A stretch of 23,535 bases of DNA, taken from NCBI GenBank assembly GCA_964533055.1, contig CAZHKZ010000015.1:1-23535 (forward strand), written 5' to 3'. Of the stretch, positions 1 to 6,844 are shown piece after piece (positions within the stretch are counted from its first letter, which is position 1; the number at the start of each line of letters is the position of its first letter). This stretch comes from JACROF01 sp964533055. GTDB taxonomy: Bacteria > Patescibacteriota > Microgenomatia > Levybacterales > UBA12049. The translations under genes and the position numbers were made by a program. Under the pieces are notes generated by a model. It saw only the letters and a list, made by a program, of their open reading frames with translations. It was not told where the DNA came from and ran no database searches.

Positions 1-70
1 TCAAAAGCGCATTAAAGAGTGTCGACTTACCGACATTTGGTAGACCCACAATACCAACAGATAGATTCAT
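1..70 (-). CDS. ychF: YchF/EngD GTPase-family ATPase, N-terminal 23 codons (runs off the window)
   Basis: The minus strand from 70 downward reads MNLSVGIVGLPNVGKS followed by TLFNALL. This is the invariant start of YchF, with its P-loop motif GLPNVGKS. YchF is a cytosolic Obg-related nucleotide hydrolase that prefers ATP and binds ribosomes. Only the G1 motif is inside the window, so completeness cannot be judged. The ATG at 70 is supported by family alignment and by an extended -10 (TGGTATAAT on the minus strand) ending 8 nt upstream, which predicts a leaderless message. It diverges from the 175-714 gene. Confidence 0.9.
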   Translation of the reverse strand, partial: MNLSVGIVGLPNVGKSTLFNALL

Positions 71-78
71 ATTGATGG

Positions 79-87
79 ATTATACCA
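79..87 (-). promoter_or_regulatory. extended -10 promoter of ychF
   Basis: Minus strand TGGTATAAT: consensus TATAAT with a TGn extension. It ends 8 nt before the ychF ATG, leaving almost no 5' UTR and no room for a Shine-Dalgarno. Confidence 0.6.
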
Positions 88-124
88 TGGAGAGATTAGC
101 TCGGTAACAATGAAGCTAGAATGT

Positions 125-153
125 TTGAAATCATACAATAGAAAATTTATATT
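125..153 (+). promoter_or_regulatory. putative sigma70-type promoter for the 175-714 gene
   Basis: TTGAAA at 125-130 and TATATT at 148-153 are separated by 17 bp. The ATG follows at 175, so the leader would be about 15 nt. No convincing Shine-Dalgarno is visible. An alternative -10 is TATGAT at 155-160. The DNA here is AT-rich, so a chance match is possible. Confidence 0.45.
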
Positions 154-174
154 TTATGATATAAATATGTAGAA

Positions 175-714
175 ATGGACAAGAATGAAGAGCTACCTCG
201 TGACGAGCCTTGGTCTGGAATAACCCGTTATGGTTCAAATATTACATCAGGACCAGATCAAGACAATCAATCTTTTTATAAGCAGTTGGAGGCTATGCCA
301 AGCCAACTAATCGAGACAATGCTTGATGCAATAAAGGAAGGTAGTCATAAATTTGATAATATTCCTTATGAAGTTACACTGCTGGGACAACCTCATATAA
401 TCACAGTTCGAACACCTAGTATTGGCGAACTTGAGATTATGGCTCGACTATTATTGTTGGGTCAACATAGTTTTGGTGTCATGAATCCAAAGCCATGGCG
501 TGATTTGGAAACTATTGCTTATGCAAGAGTTACTGGCATTATCCATGCCCCCAAACAGGCTCACGTAAATCTTGTCGATGTAGGCAAAGACCACGAAGAG
601 ATGGATCAGTTATATTGGAAATCCTTAGAAAATCCTGATACGCAAGAACGTATAAGCGCGTTAATACATAAGCAAGAAATGGCTAATAGCATACATGATT
701 CGAGGGAAGAATAA
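175..714 (+). CDS. hypothetical protein, 179 aa, unrecognised
   Basis: I do not recognise this protein. It is soluble and acidic, with no signal peptide, no membrane segment and no cysteine cluster. The N-terminal 35 residues look disordered and polar. A compact region from about residue 60 to 125 contains YEVTLLGQ, TVRTPSIGELEIMARLL and YARVTGIIHAP, which looks like a small alpha/beta fold. The C-terminus is helical and charged, ending HDSREE. It is the only plus-strand gene in the first 3.1 kb and diverges from ychF. It converges on the 790-2292 gene with 75 nt between the stop codons. The open length and a plausible promoter upstream argue it is real. Confidence 0.7.
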   Translation: MDKNEELPRDEPWSGITRYGSNITSGPDQDNQSFYKQLEAMPSQLIETMLDAIKEGSHKFDNIPYEVTLLGQPHIITVRTPSIGELEIMARLLLLGQHSFGVMNPKPWRDLETIAYARVTGIIHAPKQAHVNLVDVGKDHEEMDQLYWKSLENPDTQERISALIHKQEMANSIHDSREE

Positions 715-789
715 TCTGAGATGCCTACTTCATCACCTGATATCGTAGAAAGGTTTGGAAGATAATTTATTGATGCGAAGAATGAATTC

Positions 790-2292
790 TTAGAATTTAA
801 CGTAGCGGGTGATTGATCCGATAACTCTAGCTGCGAAATTCTTGTAGTATCTATTTCCAGATGTACTGCCTTTTTTGGCGGTGACGAATTTCATCTCATT
901 ACTCCATGCTCCTGTGGCGCAATCATTTCCTGCTCTGACTCGAACATAATAGGTGCTCTTTGGTGCAAGAGATTCTATCGTATACGTTCTCACACCAGTT
1001 GAATTACCAGACAACTCTCCCCCAAATCTCATCTCTCCAGGCTTGTAGCCATATGAAATGACATATTTATTTGTGTTACTTCGTACCGGAGAAAAGTATA
1101 TCTTAGCCTTACTCGTTGTAGTGTCAATCTGAAAAAGATTTGGGGGACCAACAGGCTCTGCCGATCCACAAGAAAGTGCGAGAGAAAGTGAGTCGCCAGA
1201 TGAAGTATTTCCATTTCCGCTATCTGGAGCTGGGGTTGGTGTTGGAGTTGTAGTTGGTAGGTCGCCTTTATATACTCGACCATTCCACTCAACCGCAAGC
1301 ATCACTTGCCCATCTTTACTCATTGAGCCTATGTTCCACTCTGCGTCAACATCACCCTTTGGCTGGGTCTCGGCCCAAGTAGAACCTGCATTAGTAGATA
1401 AATATGCACGACCATTATTTGCAGCTGCCAACATGGCCTGACCGTCTCCACTAACAGCACTTATAGCCCATACCTTGTCTACATCTCCAGCTGGTTGGGC
1501 CTCTGTCCAACTTGTGCCAGTATTCGTCGAGATATAAAGTCTGCCTGTGGACACACCTACGATCATTGTCGCACCAGTCGAGCTCATATCGGCCATATAC
1601 CAATTCTTGTCCACATCTCCAGCAGCTAATGCGTCTGCCCAAGTATCTCCACCATCTGTTGAAAGATAAAGTCGATCTCCAACTGCACCCGCAAGCATCA
1701 CTTGCCCATCTGAACTCATAGAGATTGTTCCCCACTGCTGATTTGATGGCCCTGCTGGCTGAGTCTCGGCCCAAGTAGAACCTGCATTAGTAGATAAATA
1801 TACTCTTCCCCCATTAACTCCTGCCAAGATTATCTGTCCATTTGAGCTCATCGCGAGTGATCCCCAAGACTTATCGAGATCTCCCGCTGGCTGAACCTCA
1901 GTCCACATTGAGCCACTGCTTGATGAAATGTAGAGCCTGCCTCCACTTACTCCTGCAATCATTGTCGCACCATTCGAGCTTATCGCGACAGTCTGCCAAT
2001 TGATATCAGCATCCCCTACTGGTTGTACTTCTGTCCACGTCGACCCACTATTTGACGATACATAAAGCCTACCATTCACGCCTGTTGATCCCGAGATCAT
2101 AACTTGGCCATCATTGCTTAGCGCAGTCACGTTCCAATCACGAACCACATCTCCTGCAGGTTGAACTTCTGTCCAGGTAAGTGCTGCACGAACTACGAAT
2201 GTAAAGATACCAACGAGGAAACCAGCGAAAATTAAAAAGAGGATCTCTTTTATATAGAGATGATTTTTCTTGGCCAGAACTTTCTTTTTCAT
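790..2292 (-). CDS. secreted seven-bladed BNR/Asp-box beta-propeller protein with C-terminal fibronectin type III domain
   Basis: Residues 1-16 are lysine-rich and 17-37 form a hydrophobic signal or anchor segment. From about residue 38 to 345 there are seven repeats of roughly 43 residues. They begin WTEVQPAGD or a variant, and six carry an Asp-box such as SSNSGSTW, STDGGDTW or STNTGTSW, the hallmark of BNR/sialidase-like propeller blades. A Thr-Pro linker (TTTPTPTPAP) follows, then an FN3-like domain (about 375-470, with YVISYGY and STYYVRVRAGN). No sialidase catalytic residues were identified, so binding or adhesion is more likely than catalysis. It is the last gene of a lapA-like > Nudix > propeller operon, starting 2 nt after the Nudix stop. 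The C-terminus has no sorting signal, so the protein is either released or held by the N-terminal helix. Confidence 0.85.
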   Translation of the reverse strand: MKKKVLAKKNHLYIKEILFLIFAGFLVGIFTFVVRAALTWTEVQPAGDVVRDWNVTALSNDGQVMISGSTGVNGRLYVSSNSGSTWTEVQPVGDADINWQTVAISSNGATMIAGVSGGRLYISSSSGSMWTEVQPAGDLDKSWGSLAMSSNGQIILAGVNGGRVYLSTNAGSTWAETQPAGPSNQQWGTISMSSDGQVMLAGAVGDRLYLSTDGGDTWADALAAGDVDKNWYMADMSSTGATMIVGVSTGRLYISTNTGTSWTEAQPAGDVDKVWAISAVSGDGQAMLAAANNGRAYLSTNAGSTWAETQPKGDVDAEWNIGSMSKDGQVMLAVEWNGRVYKGDLPTTTPTPTPAPDSGNGNTSSGDSLSLALSCGSAEPVGPPNLFQIDTTTSKAKIYFSPVRSNTNKYVISYGYKPGEMRFGGELSGNSTGVRTYTIESLAPKSTYYVRVRAGNDCATGAWSNEMKFVTAKKGSTSGNRYYKNFAARVIGSITRYVKF

Positions 2293-2294
2293 AG

Positions 2295-2762
2295 CTACTC
2301 TCTATTCTTCTTCATATTTAGAGCATTGTCTATAAGGATTAACTGATTTTTAGAAATCTTTGGTAAATCTTCAAATGCAAAAAATCCATATTCAATGACC
2401 TCATGTGACTTCTTAAACTCTCCCCCAATAAATGTACCGATAAGTGTCAGATCGAGTCGAGAAGATGATCTATCTGTACGCAATTTCATCTGATCCTCAA
2501 CACTTACAACAAGACCTGACTCTTCAAGTATCTCTCTTTCAAGACTTTCGAATGGATGTTCTTTTGACTTAATATACCCACCTGGCAAACTCCACTCAAT
2601 CTGCCTATATGTATGCTTAAATAGAAGGACTTGATTTTTTTTATTGAAAATAATTCCGGTGACACCGATTAAAAATTGATCTTGGAAAATTCGCATGATT
2701 GAAAGCTGAAAATTGGTAGGGAGAGATAAAGCGCGCCATGTTTTAGCAAGAAGAGTTTTCAC
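2295..2762 (-). CDS. NUDIX hydrolase
   Basis: The Nudix box fits GX5EX7REUXEEXGU: GGYIKSKE at about residue 61, then seven residues, then REILEESGL. This is the metal and diphosphate binding helix that hydrolyses nucleoside diphosphate derivatives (NDP-X). The 155-residue length suits a single Nudix domain. The N-terminal 25 residues precede the core (GVTGIIFNKKNQVLLFKH). The substrate cannot be assigned from the sequence; the fold resembles ADP-ribose or MutT-like members. The start overlaps the lapA-like stop by 4 nt (ATGA), which indicates translational coupling. Two nucleotides separate its stop from the propeller-protein ATG, so all three are probably one transcript. Confidence 0.88.
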   Translation of the reverse strand: MKTLLAKTWRALSLPTNFQLSIMRIFQDQFLIGVTGIIFNKKNQVLLFKHTYRQIEWSLPGGYIKSKEHPFESLEREILEESGLVVSVEDQMKLRTDRSSSRLDLTLIGTFIGGEFKKSHEVIEYGFFAFEDLPKISKNQLILIDNALNMKKNRE

Positions 2763-3100
2763 AGGGATTTATCATCATCTGGGGTATTTGTTTTTTCTTT
2801 TAGACGAGCGTTGTCCAACTCGAACTGATGAATTTTTTTAAGATGCTCTGTATTCTCTTTTTTGTAATCGCTAATCTTCTTATCTTTGCCTCTCATGGTT
2901 AGACCCGCTGCGATATCATTAACGAGGCTAATAATCCATGAGATGAGTAGTCCAAATAAAAGCGCACCAACAACTACTACATATACTGGGATATTGGGGA
3001 TACTATAGTTAAAAAAGAACAGAGACGTTGTGCCTGTATTCTGTGTCGCAAAAAATGCGATAACTAATCCTAATAGAACTGTGACTATAAGTGTTGCCAT
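2759..3100 (-). CDS. LapA-domain (DUF1049) inner membrane protein
   Basis: The 113-residue protein has two hydrophobic helices (about residues 2-20 and 38-60) around FATQNTGTTSLFFFNYSIPNIP, the typical layout of the lipopolysaccharide-assembly-protein-A domain. A charged, probably coiled-coil cytosolic tail follows (KKISDYKKENTEHLKK). In Proteobacteria LapA works in LPS assembly. CPR cells lack canonical LPS, so the role here is unknown and only the fold is inferred. It is the first gene of a three-gene operon. Upstream, a weak -10-like TAAGAT ends 6 nt before the ATG. Confidence 0.8.
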   Translation of the reverse strand: MATLIVTVLLGLVIAFFATQNTGTTSLFFFNYSIPNIPVYVVVVGALLFGLLISWIISLVNDIAAGLTMRGKDKKISDYKKENTEHLKKIHQFELDNARLKEKTNTPDDDKSL

Positions 3101-3106
3101 AACTCC

Positions 3107-3114
3107 ATCTTACA
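3107..3114 (-). promoter_or_regulatory. weak -10 element of the lapA-like operon
   Basis: Minus strand TGTAAGAT, with the hexamer TAAGAT ending 6 nt before the ATG at 3100. It is a poor match to consensus, but its position matches the other leaderless-type promoters in the window. Confidence 0.3.
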
Positions 3115-3175
3115 TACAGAGGAGAATCGATGCAACAAACTTACAAAACGATTACATTTCTCCAAAATATATAGA

Positions 3176-3184
3176 TGCTACAAT
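3176..3184 (+). promoter_or_regulatory. extended -10 promoter of the TfoX-N gene
   Basis: TGCTACAAT: TGn plus TACAAT, ending 6 nt before the ATG at 3191. No clear -35 is seen 17 nt upstream. The predicted transcript starts at or next to the start codon. Confidence 0.55.
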
Positions 3185-3190
3185 CTGACT

Positions 3191-3514
3191 ATGGCTACCA
3201 AACAATCAACAGCAGATTTTATCGCTGATCAAGTATCAGAAGCTGGTGAGATCCGAACTCGCAAGATGTTTGGAGAATATGCTCTCTACTGTGATGAAAA
3301 GCCTGTTGGATTTATTTGCGATGATACACTTCTCATCAAACCTACGAAGAGCGGAGAAAAATTCCTAGACTTAAATCTTCACGGCGCTCCAGCTTATCCA
3401 GGGTCCAAGAACTATCTCAAAGTTCCTGGAGATATGTGGGACGATCGCGAATGGCTGACAAATTTTATTAAATCGACTGCAGCCTCACTTCCTCAGCCAA
3501 AAAGAAAAAAGTAG
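3191..3514 (+). CDS. TfoX/Sxy N-terminal domain protein
   Basis: This 107-residue protein is a single TfoX-N domain. Diagnostic features are IRTRKMFGEYALYCDEKPVGFICDDTLLIKPT near the N-terminal half, given here as RKMFGEYALY and GFICDDTLLIKPT, then APAYPGSKNYL and a terminal helix. The C-terminal TfoX helix-hairpin domain is absent, as in many short family members. In Gammaproteobacteria Sxy/TfoX activates competence genes with CRP. That role cannot be transferred to this short form, although CPR genomes commonly carry competence machinery. The extreme C-terminus PKRKK is basic. The gene stands alone on the plus strand and converges on the YgjP-like gene with 2 nt between stops. Confidence 0.85.
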   Translation: MATKQSTADFIADQVSEAGEIRTRKMFGEYALYCDEKPVGFICDDTLLIKPTKSGEKFLDLNLHGAPAYPGSKNYLKVPGDMWDDREWLTNFIKSTAASLPQPKRKK

Positions 3515-3516
3515 TT

Positions 3517-4176
3517 CTAATGTATCTTAAGCGTGGATCCATAATCTTTAAGCCATTTAATTTGCTGCCTATATGAAGGGGTGACCCCTCGCACCTTCAT
3601 CCAAAACATCTGCGTATGATTTTTCTCCATAGTATGTGCAAGTTCATGAATGACAACATAATTGAGAACCATAATTGGCGCCATAATCAGGCGCCAATTA
3701 AATTGAAGCCTATTATCATGTGTGCACCTACCCCACTGCGACTTAGTATCTGAAAATGTAATTTCCTTAAAATGTGTATCCATCTCTATAGCATACTTCT
3801 CTACCTGGTGTGTGATCACTCTTTTTGACTCGAACAAATACCAACTCTCTAGCTCTTTATCTTTGCGAAACATGAGTGACTGCGGAAATAATAATGTGTC
3901 ATTCTTGACCGAAATCTTCGTAACACTGCTTGGATCTAGAGTTAGCATCTGACCAAGGTAGAGATACTGATCTTTTGCTCTTTTAACAACTGGGACTTTC
4001 TTGATTCGAGTGAGGTGTTTATCAATCCAATCTTGGTGTGAAGAAATAAAATTATTGATCATGAAGGTGGGCATGAGCTTTGGAGCTTTAACGACTACAC
4101 CGCCGTCTGGCTCGATGTGGACCGATATCGTTCTTCGATGTGACCTAACAATACTTATCTTTGGAGACACTGCCAT
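3517..4176 (-). CDS. YgjP-like (DUF45) zinc metallopeptidase
   Basis: The zinc signature HELAHTMEKNHTQMFW lies near the C-terminus: HExxH, plus a downstream NHxxxFW typical of the YgjP/WLM group. Before it come SQWGRC and LQFNWRLIMAP, also conserved in the family. The reading frame is open to a TTG at 4197. I choose the ATG at 4176 because it is followed by a normal family N-terminus (VSPKISIVRSHRRTISVHI) and lies just downstream of -10-like sequences. That gives 219 residues. No signal peptide is present, so the protein should be cytosolic. The substrate is unknown; E. coli YgjP is a poorly characterised predicted peptidase. Confidence 0.85.
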   Translation of the reverse strand: MAVSPKISIVRSHRRTISVHIEPDGGVVVKAPKLMPTFMINNFISSHQDWIDKHLTRIKKVPVVKRAKDQYLYLGQMLTLDPSSVTKISVKNDTLLFPQSLMFRKDKELESWYLFESKRVITHQVEKYAIEMDTHFKEITFSDTKSQWGRCTHDNRLQFNWRLIMAPIMVLNYVVIHELAHTMEKNHTQMFWMKVRGVTPSYRQQIKWLKDYGSTLKIH

Positions 4177-4177
4177 A

Positions 4178-4226
4178 GGAGAGGACTTATTGTACAACGA
4201 TTATATAAATCATGCACGTCCTCTCC
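4178..4226. repeat. 9-bp perfect inverted repeat spanning the YgjP-like promoter
   Basis: GGAGAGGAC at 4178-4186 and GTCCTCTCC at 4218-4226 flank 31 bp. That spacer contains the minus-strand -10 candidates TATAAT (4200-4205) and TACAAT (4189-4194). One arm lies 1 nt before the ATG at 4176. It could be an operator or a leader stem; chance cannot be excluded. Confidence 0.4.
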
Positions 4227-4239
4227 AGCTTCGATCAAC

Positions 4240-4437
4240 CTACTTAGGCTGATTAACATTAACATCAATTTTATCTGGTACGTTCACCTGTGGCGTACCC
4301 ATTCCCTGACGCATCATCGGCATAACATAAACGACAAATAAAATAACTAGAACTATGATAGCGATAATACCAATAATCATACCCATACTATTTCCAGAAT
4401 TATTCTCTGGTGGTGGATTATTTACAATTGTTGCCAT
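4240..4437 (-). CDS. small single-pass membrane protein, 65 aa
   Basis: Layout: a polar, Pro/Asn-rich N-terminus (MATIVNNPPPENNSG), one hydrophobic helix at about residues 19-42, then a Met/Gly-rich hinge. It ends in an alternating tail (VNVPDKIDVNVNQ) that should be beta-forming. I recall similar small proteins with this tail as recurrent in CPR genomes, without known function. It has one of the best Shine-Dalgarno sequences in the window (AGGAGG, 8 nt from the ATG), unlike most neighbours, which hints at high expression. The tail is probably extracytosolic by the positive-inside rule, but charges are too few to be sure. Confidence 0.8.
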   Translation of the reverse strand: MATIVNNPPPENNSGNSMGMIIGIIAIIVLVILFVVYVMPMMRQGMGTPQVNVPDKIDVNVNQPK

Positions 4438-4445
4438 ACTTTTAT

Positions 4446-4451
4446 CCTCCT
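4446..4451 (-). promoter_or_regulatory. strong Shine-Dalgarno for the 65-aa membrane protein
   Basis: Minus strand AGGAGG within AAAGGAGGAT, 8 nt before the ATG at 4437. It is notable because most genes here lack a Shine-Dalgarno. Confidence 0.8.
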
Positions 4452-4523
4452 TTCACTTTTTAGTGTATATACATGAGGTAAGTACGGATCTAGAGATGTG
4501 TAAGAAATATGGAAGAGATATGA

Positions 4524-5018
4524 CTATTTTTTATCTGGAATAAATATAAGAGCTGAAGCATTGATACAGTATCTTTTACCAGTTGGCAGAGGCCCGTCAT
4601 CGAATACATGCCCAAGATGTCCACCACATTTTTTACCAATAACCTCAGTTCTCTTGATCCCAGCTGAGTAATCATCCTTCAAAATAACCGCGTCATCATT
4701 GATCGGTGCCCAAAAACTTGGCCACCCTGTTCCAGAATCAAATTTCTGTTCTGAGCGAAAAACTGGCTCCCTACAATCAGCAGTGACGTATGTTCCTTTC
4801 TCATGATTCTCAAGCATCTCTTTATTGCTAAATGGCACATCTGTCCCGCCTTCTCGCAAAACATAGTACTGCTGGGCAGTAAGCTTTGCTCTCCATGGAT
4901 CATCCACTTGTGATACTTTTCTCTTTAATAGCAGTTGAAAAGAGAAAAAACATAAAACTGCGGCAAGAATAATGAGAAGAAATAATGTTGTGCGGTACTT
5001 GGGTTTGAAAATCTTCAT
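4524..5018 (-). CDS. msrB: membrane-anchored peptide-methionine (R)-S-oxide reductase MsrB
   Basis: Residues 10-30 form an N-terminal anchor (TTLFLLIILAAVLCFFSFQLLL), so the catalytic domain should face outward. The MsrB domain follows, with KFDSGTGWPSF, GGHLGHVFDDGPLPTGKRYC and the catalytic cysteine in RYCINASAL. It reduces methionine-R-sulfoxide in proteins. The zinc-site cysteines are unusual. Each CxxC pair of zinc-type MsrB keeps only its second cysteine (TADCREP and GKKCGGH), and the alternative recycling cysteine of the SGCGWPSF type is a threonine. Electrons probably come from DipZ, encoded immediately upstream: the DipZ stop and the msrB ATG are 6 nt apart. This pairing is like the CcdA-thioredoxin-Msr systems of pneumococcus and Neisseria. 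Confidence 0.92.
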   Translation of the reverse strand: MKIFKPKYRTTLFLLIILAAVLCFFSFQLLLKRKVSQVDDPWRAKLTAQQYYVLREGGTDVPFSNKEMLENHEKGTYVTADCREPVFRSEQKFDSGTGWPSFWAPINDDAVILKDDYSAGIKRTEVIGKKCGGHLGHVFDDGPLPTGKRYCINASALIFIPDKK

Positions 5019-5024
5019 ACAACT

Positions 5025-6773
5025 TTATCCAAACGTAAATGCAAATGCCTGCACACCTGGTGTCTTGAAGCGAAGCTCTAAAAGATGATTCTTAGTATTA
5101 CCCTTCATATTTACAATGTCATAAAGCTTGTCAGTTGAGACTGTTATGACTCCATTCTTTACGTCAAGTCCTGACATCTCTGAGCTGATCACCTTGCCGT
5201 CAATAAATACCTCGATCTCCCCGTCTACTGCTTGACCTTTTTTCAAAACAAGATAGACATGTTCTCCAACAAAGTTATAAATGAGAGACGCATCTTTACC
5301 ACTTTGCGAATATTCATCCTGGACAGTCCAGTTGCCAACGAATGAAAATTTATTCAAGCTAATAGTCTTTGGTCTCTCAAAATTCTGTTCCCCGACATCA
5401 GCTTTGCCAATACCCTGAAGGTAAAGCATGCGGCCTGCTCCCAAATATGTCTCAGGAGATGTCTGGGTTGTTGGAGTTCGATCGCTCATCTGACTAACAT
5501 CTTCAACTACATCCTGCCCAGCCTCTTTAAGCAACCCCTGGATTGCCTTTTCCATCTCATCATACTTCCCTTCTCCAAAATGTGTCCTTCTGATAACTCC
5601 CTTACTATCTATGAGGTACTCTGCTGGCCAATACAGATTGTTGTATGCATTCCAGGTAGCAAAATCATTGTCTTGCGCAACAGGATAGTTTATGTTGAAC
5701 TGCTTTATCGCATTTTGGACATTATACGTCTCTTTCTCAAAAGCAAATTCAGGAGTATGCACGCCTATGACCACAAAACCTTTATCTTTATACTTCTCGT
5801 ACCAACTCGTGACATGTGGCAAAGTCCTGACACAGTTAATACATGTATATGTCCAAATATCAACGAGCACAACTTTGCCCTTTAGCTCCGCAAGCGTTAG
5901 ACTACTTTTGCCGTCTGGTAAGTTAAGCCATTTTGTAACTCCCACAAATTCTGGAGCTTTTTTATTTTCATTATAAAGCGATGAGGTATTCTTAGTCGCA
6001 AAGTCTGAAGTGTCGCCACGTAATTTGCGCAATTCAGTTGTCACAGAGTCATTGGTCTCAAATCCGTTAAGAGCTGTGGCAAGCACTGGAAAACGATCAA
6101 GGAGAGCAACTTGTATTTCTTTATCTTTATTTGTGTAGATGAGGAGTGCGGTCAAGATCATTAAGACACCAAATACCTGCTGAATTCTGGCTGTATACTT
6201 ATTGATGCCCCGTGCTCGAAGCACAAATCGTTGTCCTCCGTATGCGAAAGCAAAAAGTGGAACTCCAACCCCTATGACATAAGCAAGTGTAACAAGTACG
6301 ACTTGAATTGAAACATTACCAGTAGCTGCAAGTGCTGCAATTGATGCGAGAATCGGACCTGCGCACGGAGACCAGACCACACCCAACGAGAGTCCTGTCA
6401 CAAATCCTGGAAGAAATTCATTCTGCTGTGCCTTACCTGTCCTGTTAAAAATATTTGATAGTCTCGACACAGCTAACTCGAACTTAACTGCTAATGCAGG
6501 AACGACCATGGTCAGTCCCAATAAAGCGATTATGATAACAGCAAAGAGTCTGATCACATTGGGATCAAGACCAAAAAGAGCGACGAGGGTTGAGATAGAA
6601 AGAGTAAAAATCAAAAAGCTGAGCATCACACCAATTGTGATCCCCAGTGGCCTCTTATGTCCGCCCCCACCCTGAATCGAAGATGATAAAACGATTGGAA
6701 GAACTGGCCAAATACATGGAGCAAGAATGGTGACGAGTCCTGATAGAAATGCGAATGCAAGTAATAAAATCAT
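5025..6773 (-). CDS. dipZ: DipZ: CcdA-like transmembrane electron carrier fused to thioredoxin-like and C-terminal beta domains
   Basis: Residues 1-215 form a CcdA/DsbD-beta type six-helix domain with its two redox cysteines in LAPCIWPVLPI and WSPCAGPI. After a linker, residues about 275-410 form a TlpA-like thioredoxin domain with the active site WTYTCINCVRTLP. Residues about 440-582 form a beta-rich domain as in mycobacterial and other DipZ proteins. The protein moves reducing equivalents from cytosolic thioredoxin across the membrane to an outward thioredoxin domain. The likely client is the anchored MsrB encoded 6 nt downstream. The length (582 aa) is normal for full DipZ. Near-leaderless: TATACT lies 12 nt before the ATG on the minus strand. 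Confidence 0.93.
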   Translation of the reverse strand: MILLLAFAFLSGLVTILAPCIWPVLPIVLSSSIQGGGGHKRPLGITIGVMLSFLIFTLSISTLVALFGLDPNVIRLFAVIIIALLGLTMVVPALAVKFELAVSRLSNIFNRTGKAQQNEFLPGFVTGLSLGVVWSPCAGPILASIAALAATGNVSIQVVLVTLAYVIGVGVPLFAFAYGGQRFVLRARGINKYTARIQQVFGVLMILTALLIYTNKDKEIQVALLDRFPVLATALNGFETNDSVTTELRKLRGDTSDFATKNTSSLYNENKKAPEFVGVTKWLNLPDGKSSLTLAELKGKVVLVDIWTYTCINCVRTLPHVTSWYEKYKDKGFVVIGVHTPEFAFEKETYNVQNAIKQFNINYPVAQDNDFATWNAYNNLYWPAEYLIDSKGVIRRTHFGEGKYDEMEKAIQGLLKEAGQDVVEDVSQMSDRTPTTQTSPETYLGAGRMLYLQGIGKADVGEQNFERPKTISLNKFSFVGNWTVQDEYSQSGKDASLIYNFVGEHVYLVLKKGQAVDGEIEVFIDGKVISSEMSGLDVKNGVITVSTDKLYDIVNMKGNTKNHLLELRFKTPGVQAFAFTFG

Positions 6774-6800
6774 AGTTATGTAACAAGTATATACCCATTT

Positions 6801-6832
6801 GCTCTATCCACCAGGCGCCTAGCGGATAGAGC
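6801..6832. repeat. hairpin between the fasciclin gene and dipZ
   Basis: GCTCTATCC (6801-6809) pairs perfectly with GGATAGAGC (6824-6832), and the 14-nt loop contains the palindrome GGCGCC. It lies downstream of the fasciclin gene on the minus strand, but no T-tract follows (AAATGGG). It is therefore either a non-canonical terminator or a processing or repeat element. Confidence 0.6.
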
Positions 6833-6844
6833 CTCAACCCCCCA

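Noticed and set aside
1451..1774. Open frame inside the propeller gene on the same strand, 107 codons
   Set aside because: It is a shifted-frame shadow of repeated propeller DNA. The main frame has domain-level support and the shadow has none. The same applies to frames at 1029-1298 and 1512-1721.
3722..3952. Plus-strand frame opposite the YgjP-like gene
   Set aside because: It is antisense to the conserved metallopeptidase and has no domain or promoter support. Other antisense frames (5580-5976, 8404-8700, 10233-10466, 17018-17359) are rejected for the same reason.
6801..6832. Hairpin as a standard rho-independent terminator of the fasciclin gene
   Set aside because: The stem is good, but the following bases on the minus strand are AAATGGG with no T-tract, so it is reported only as a hairpin.
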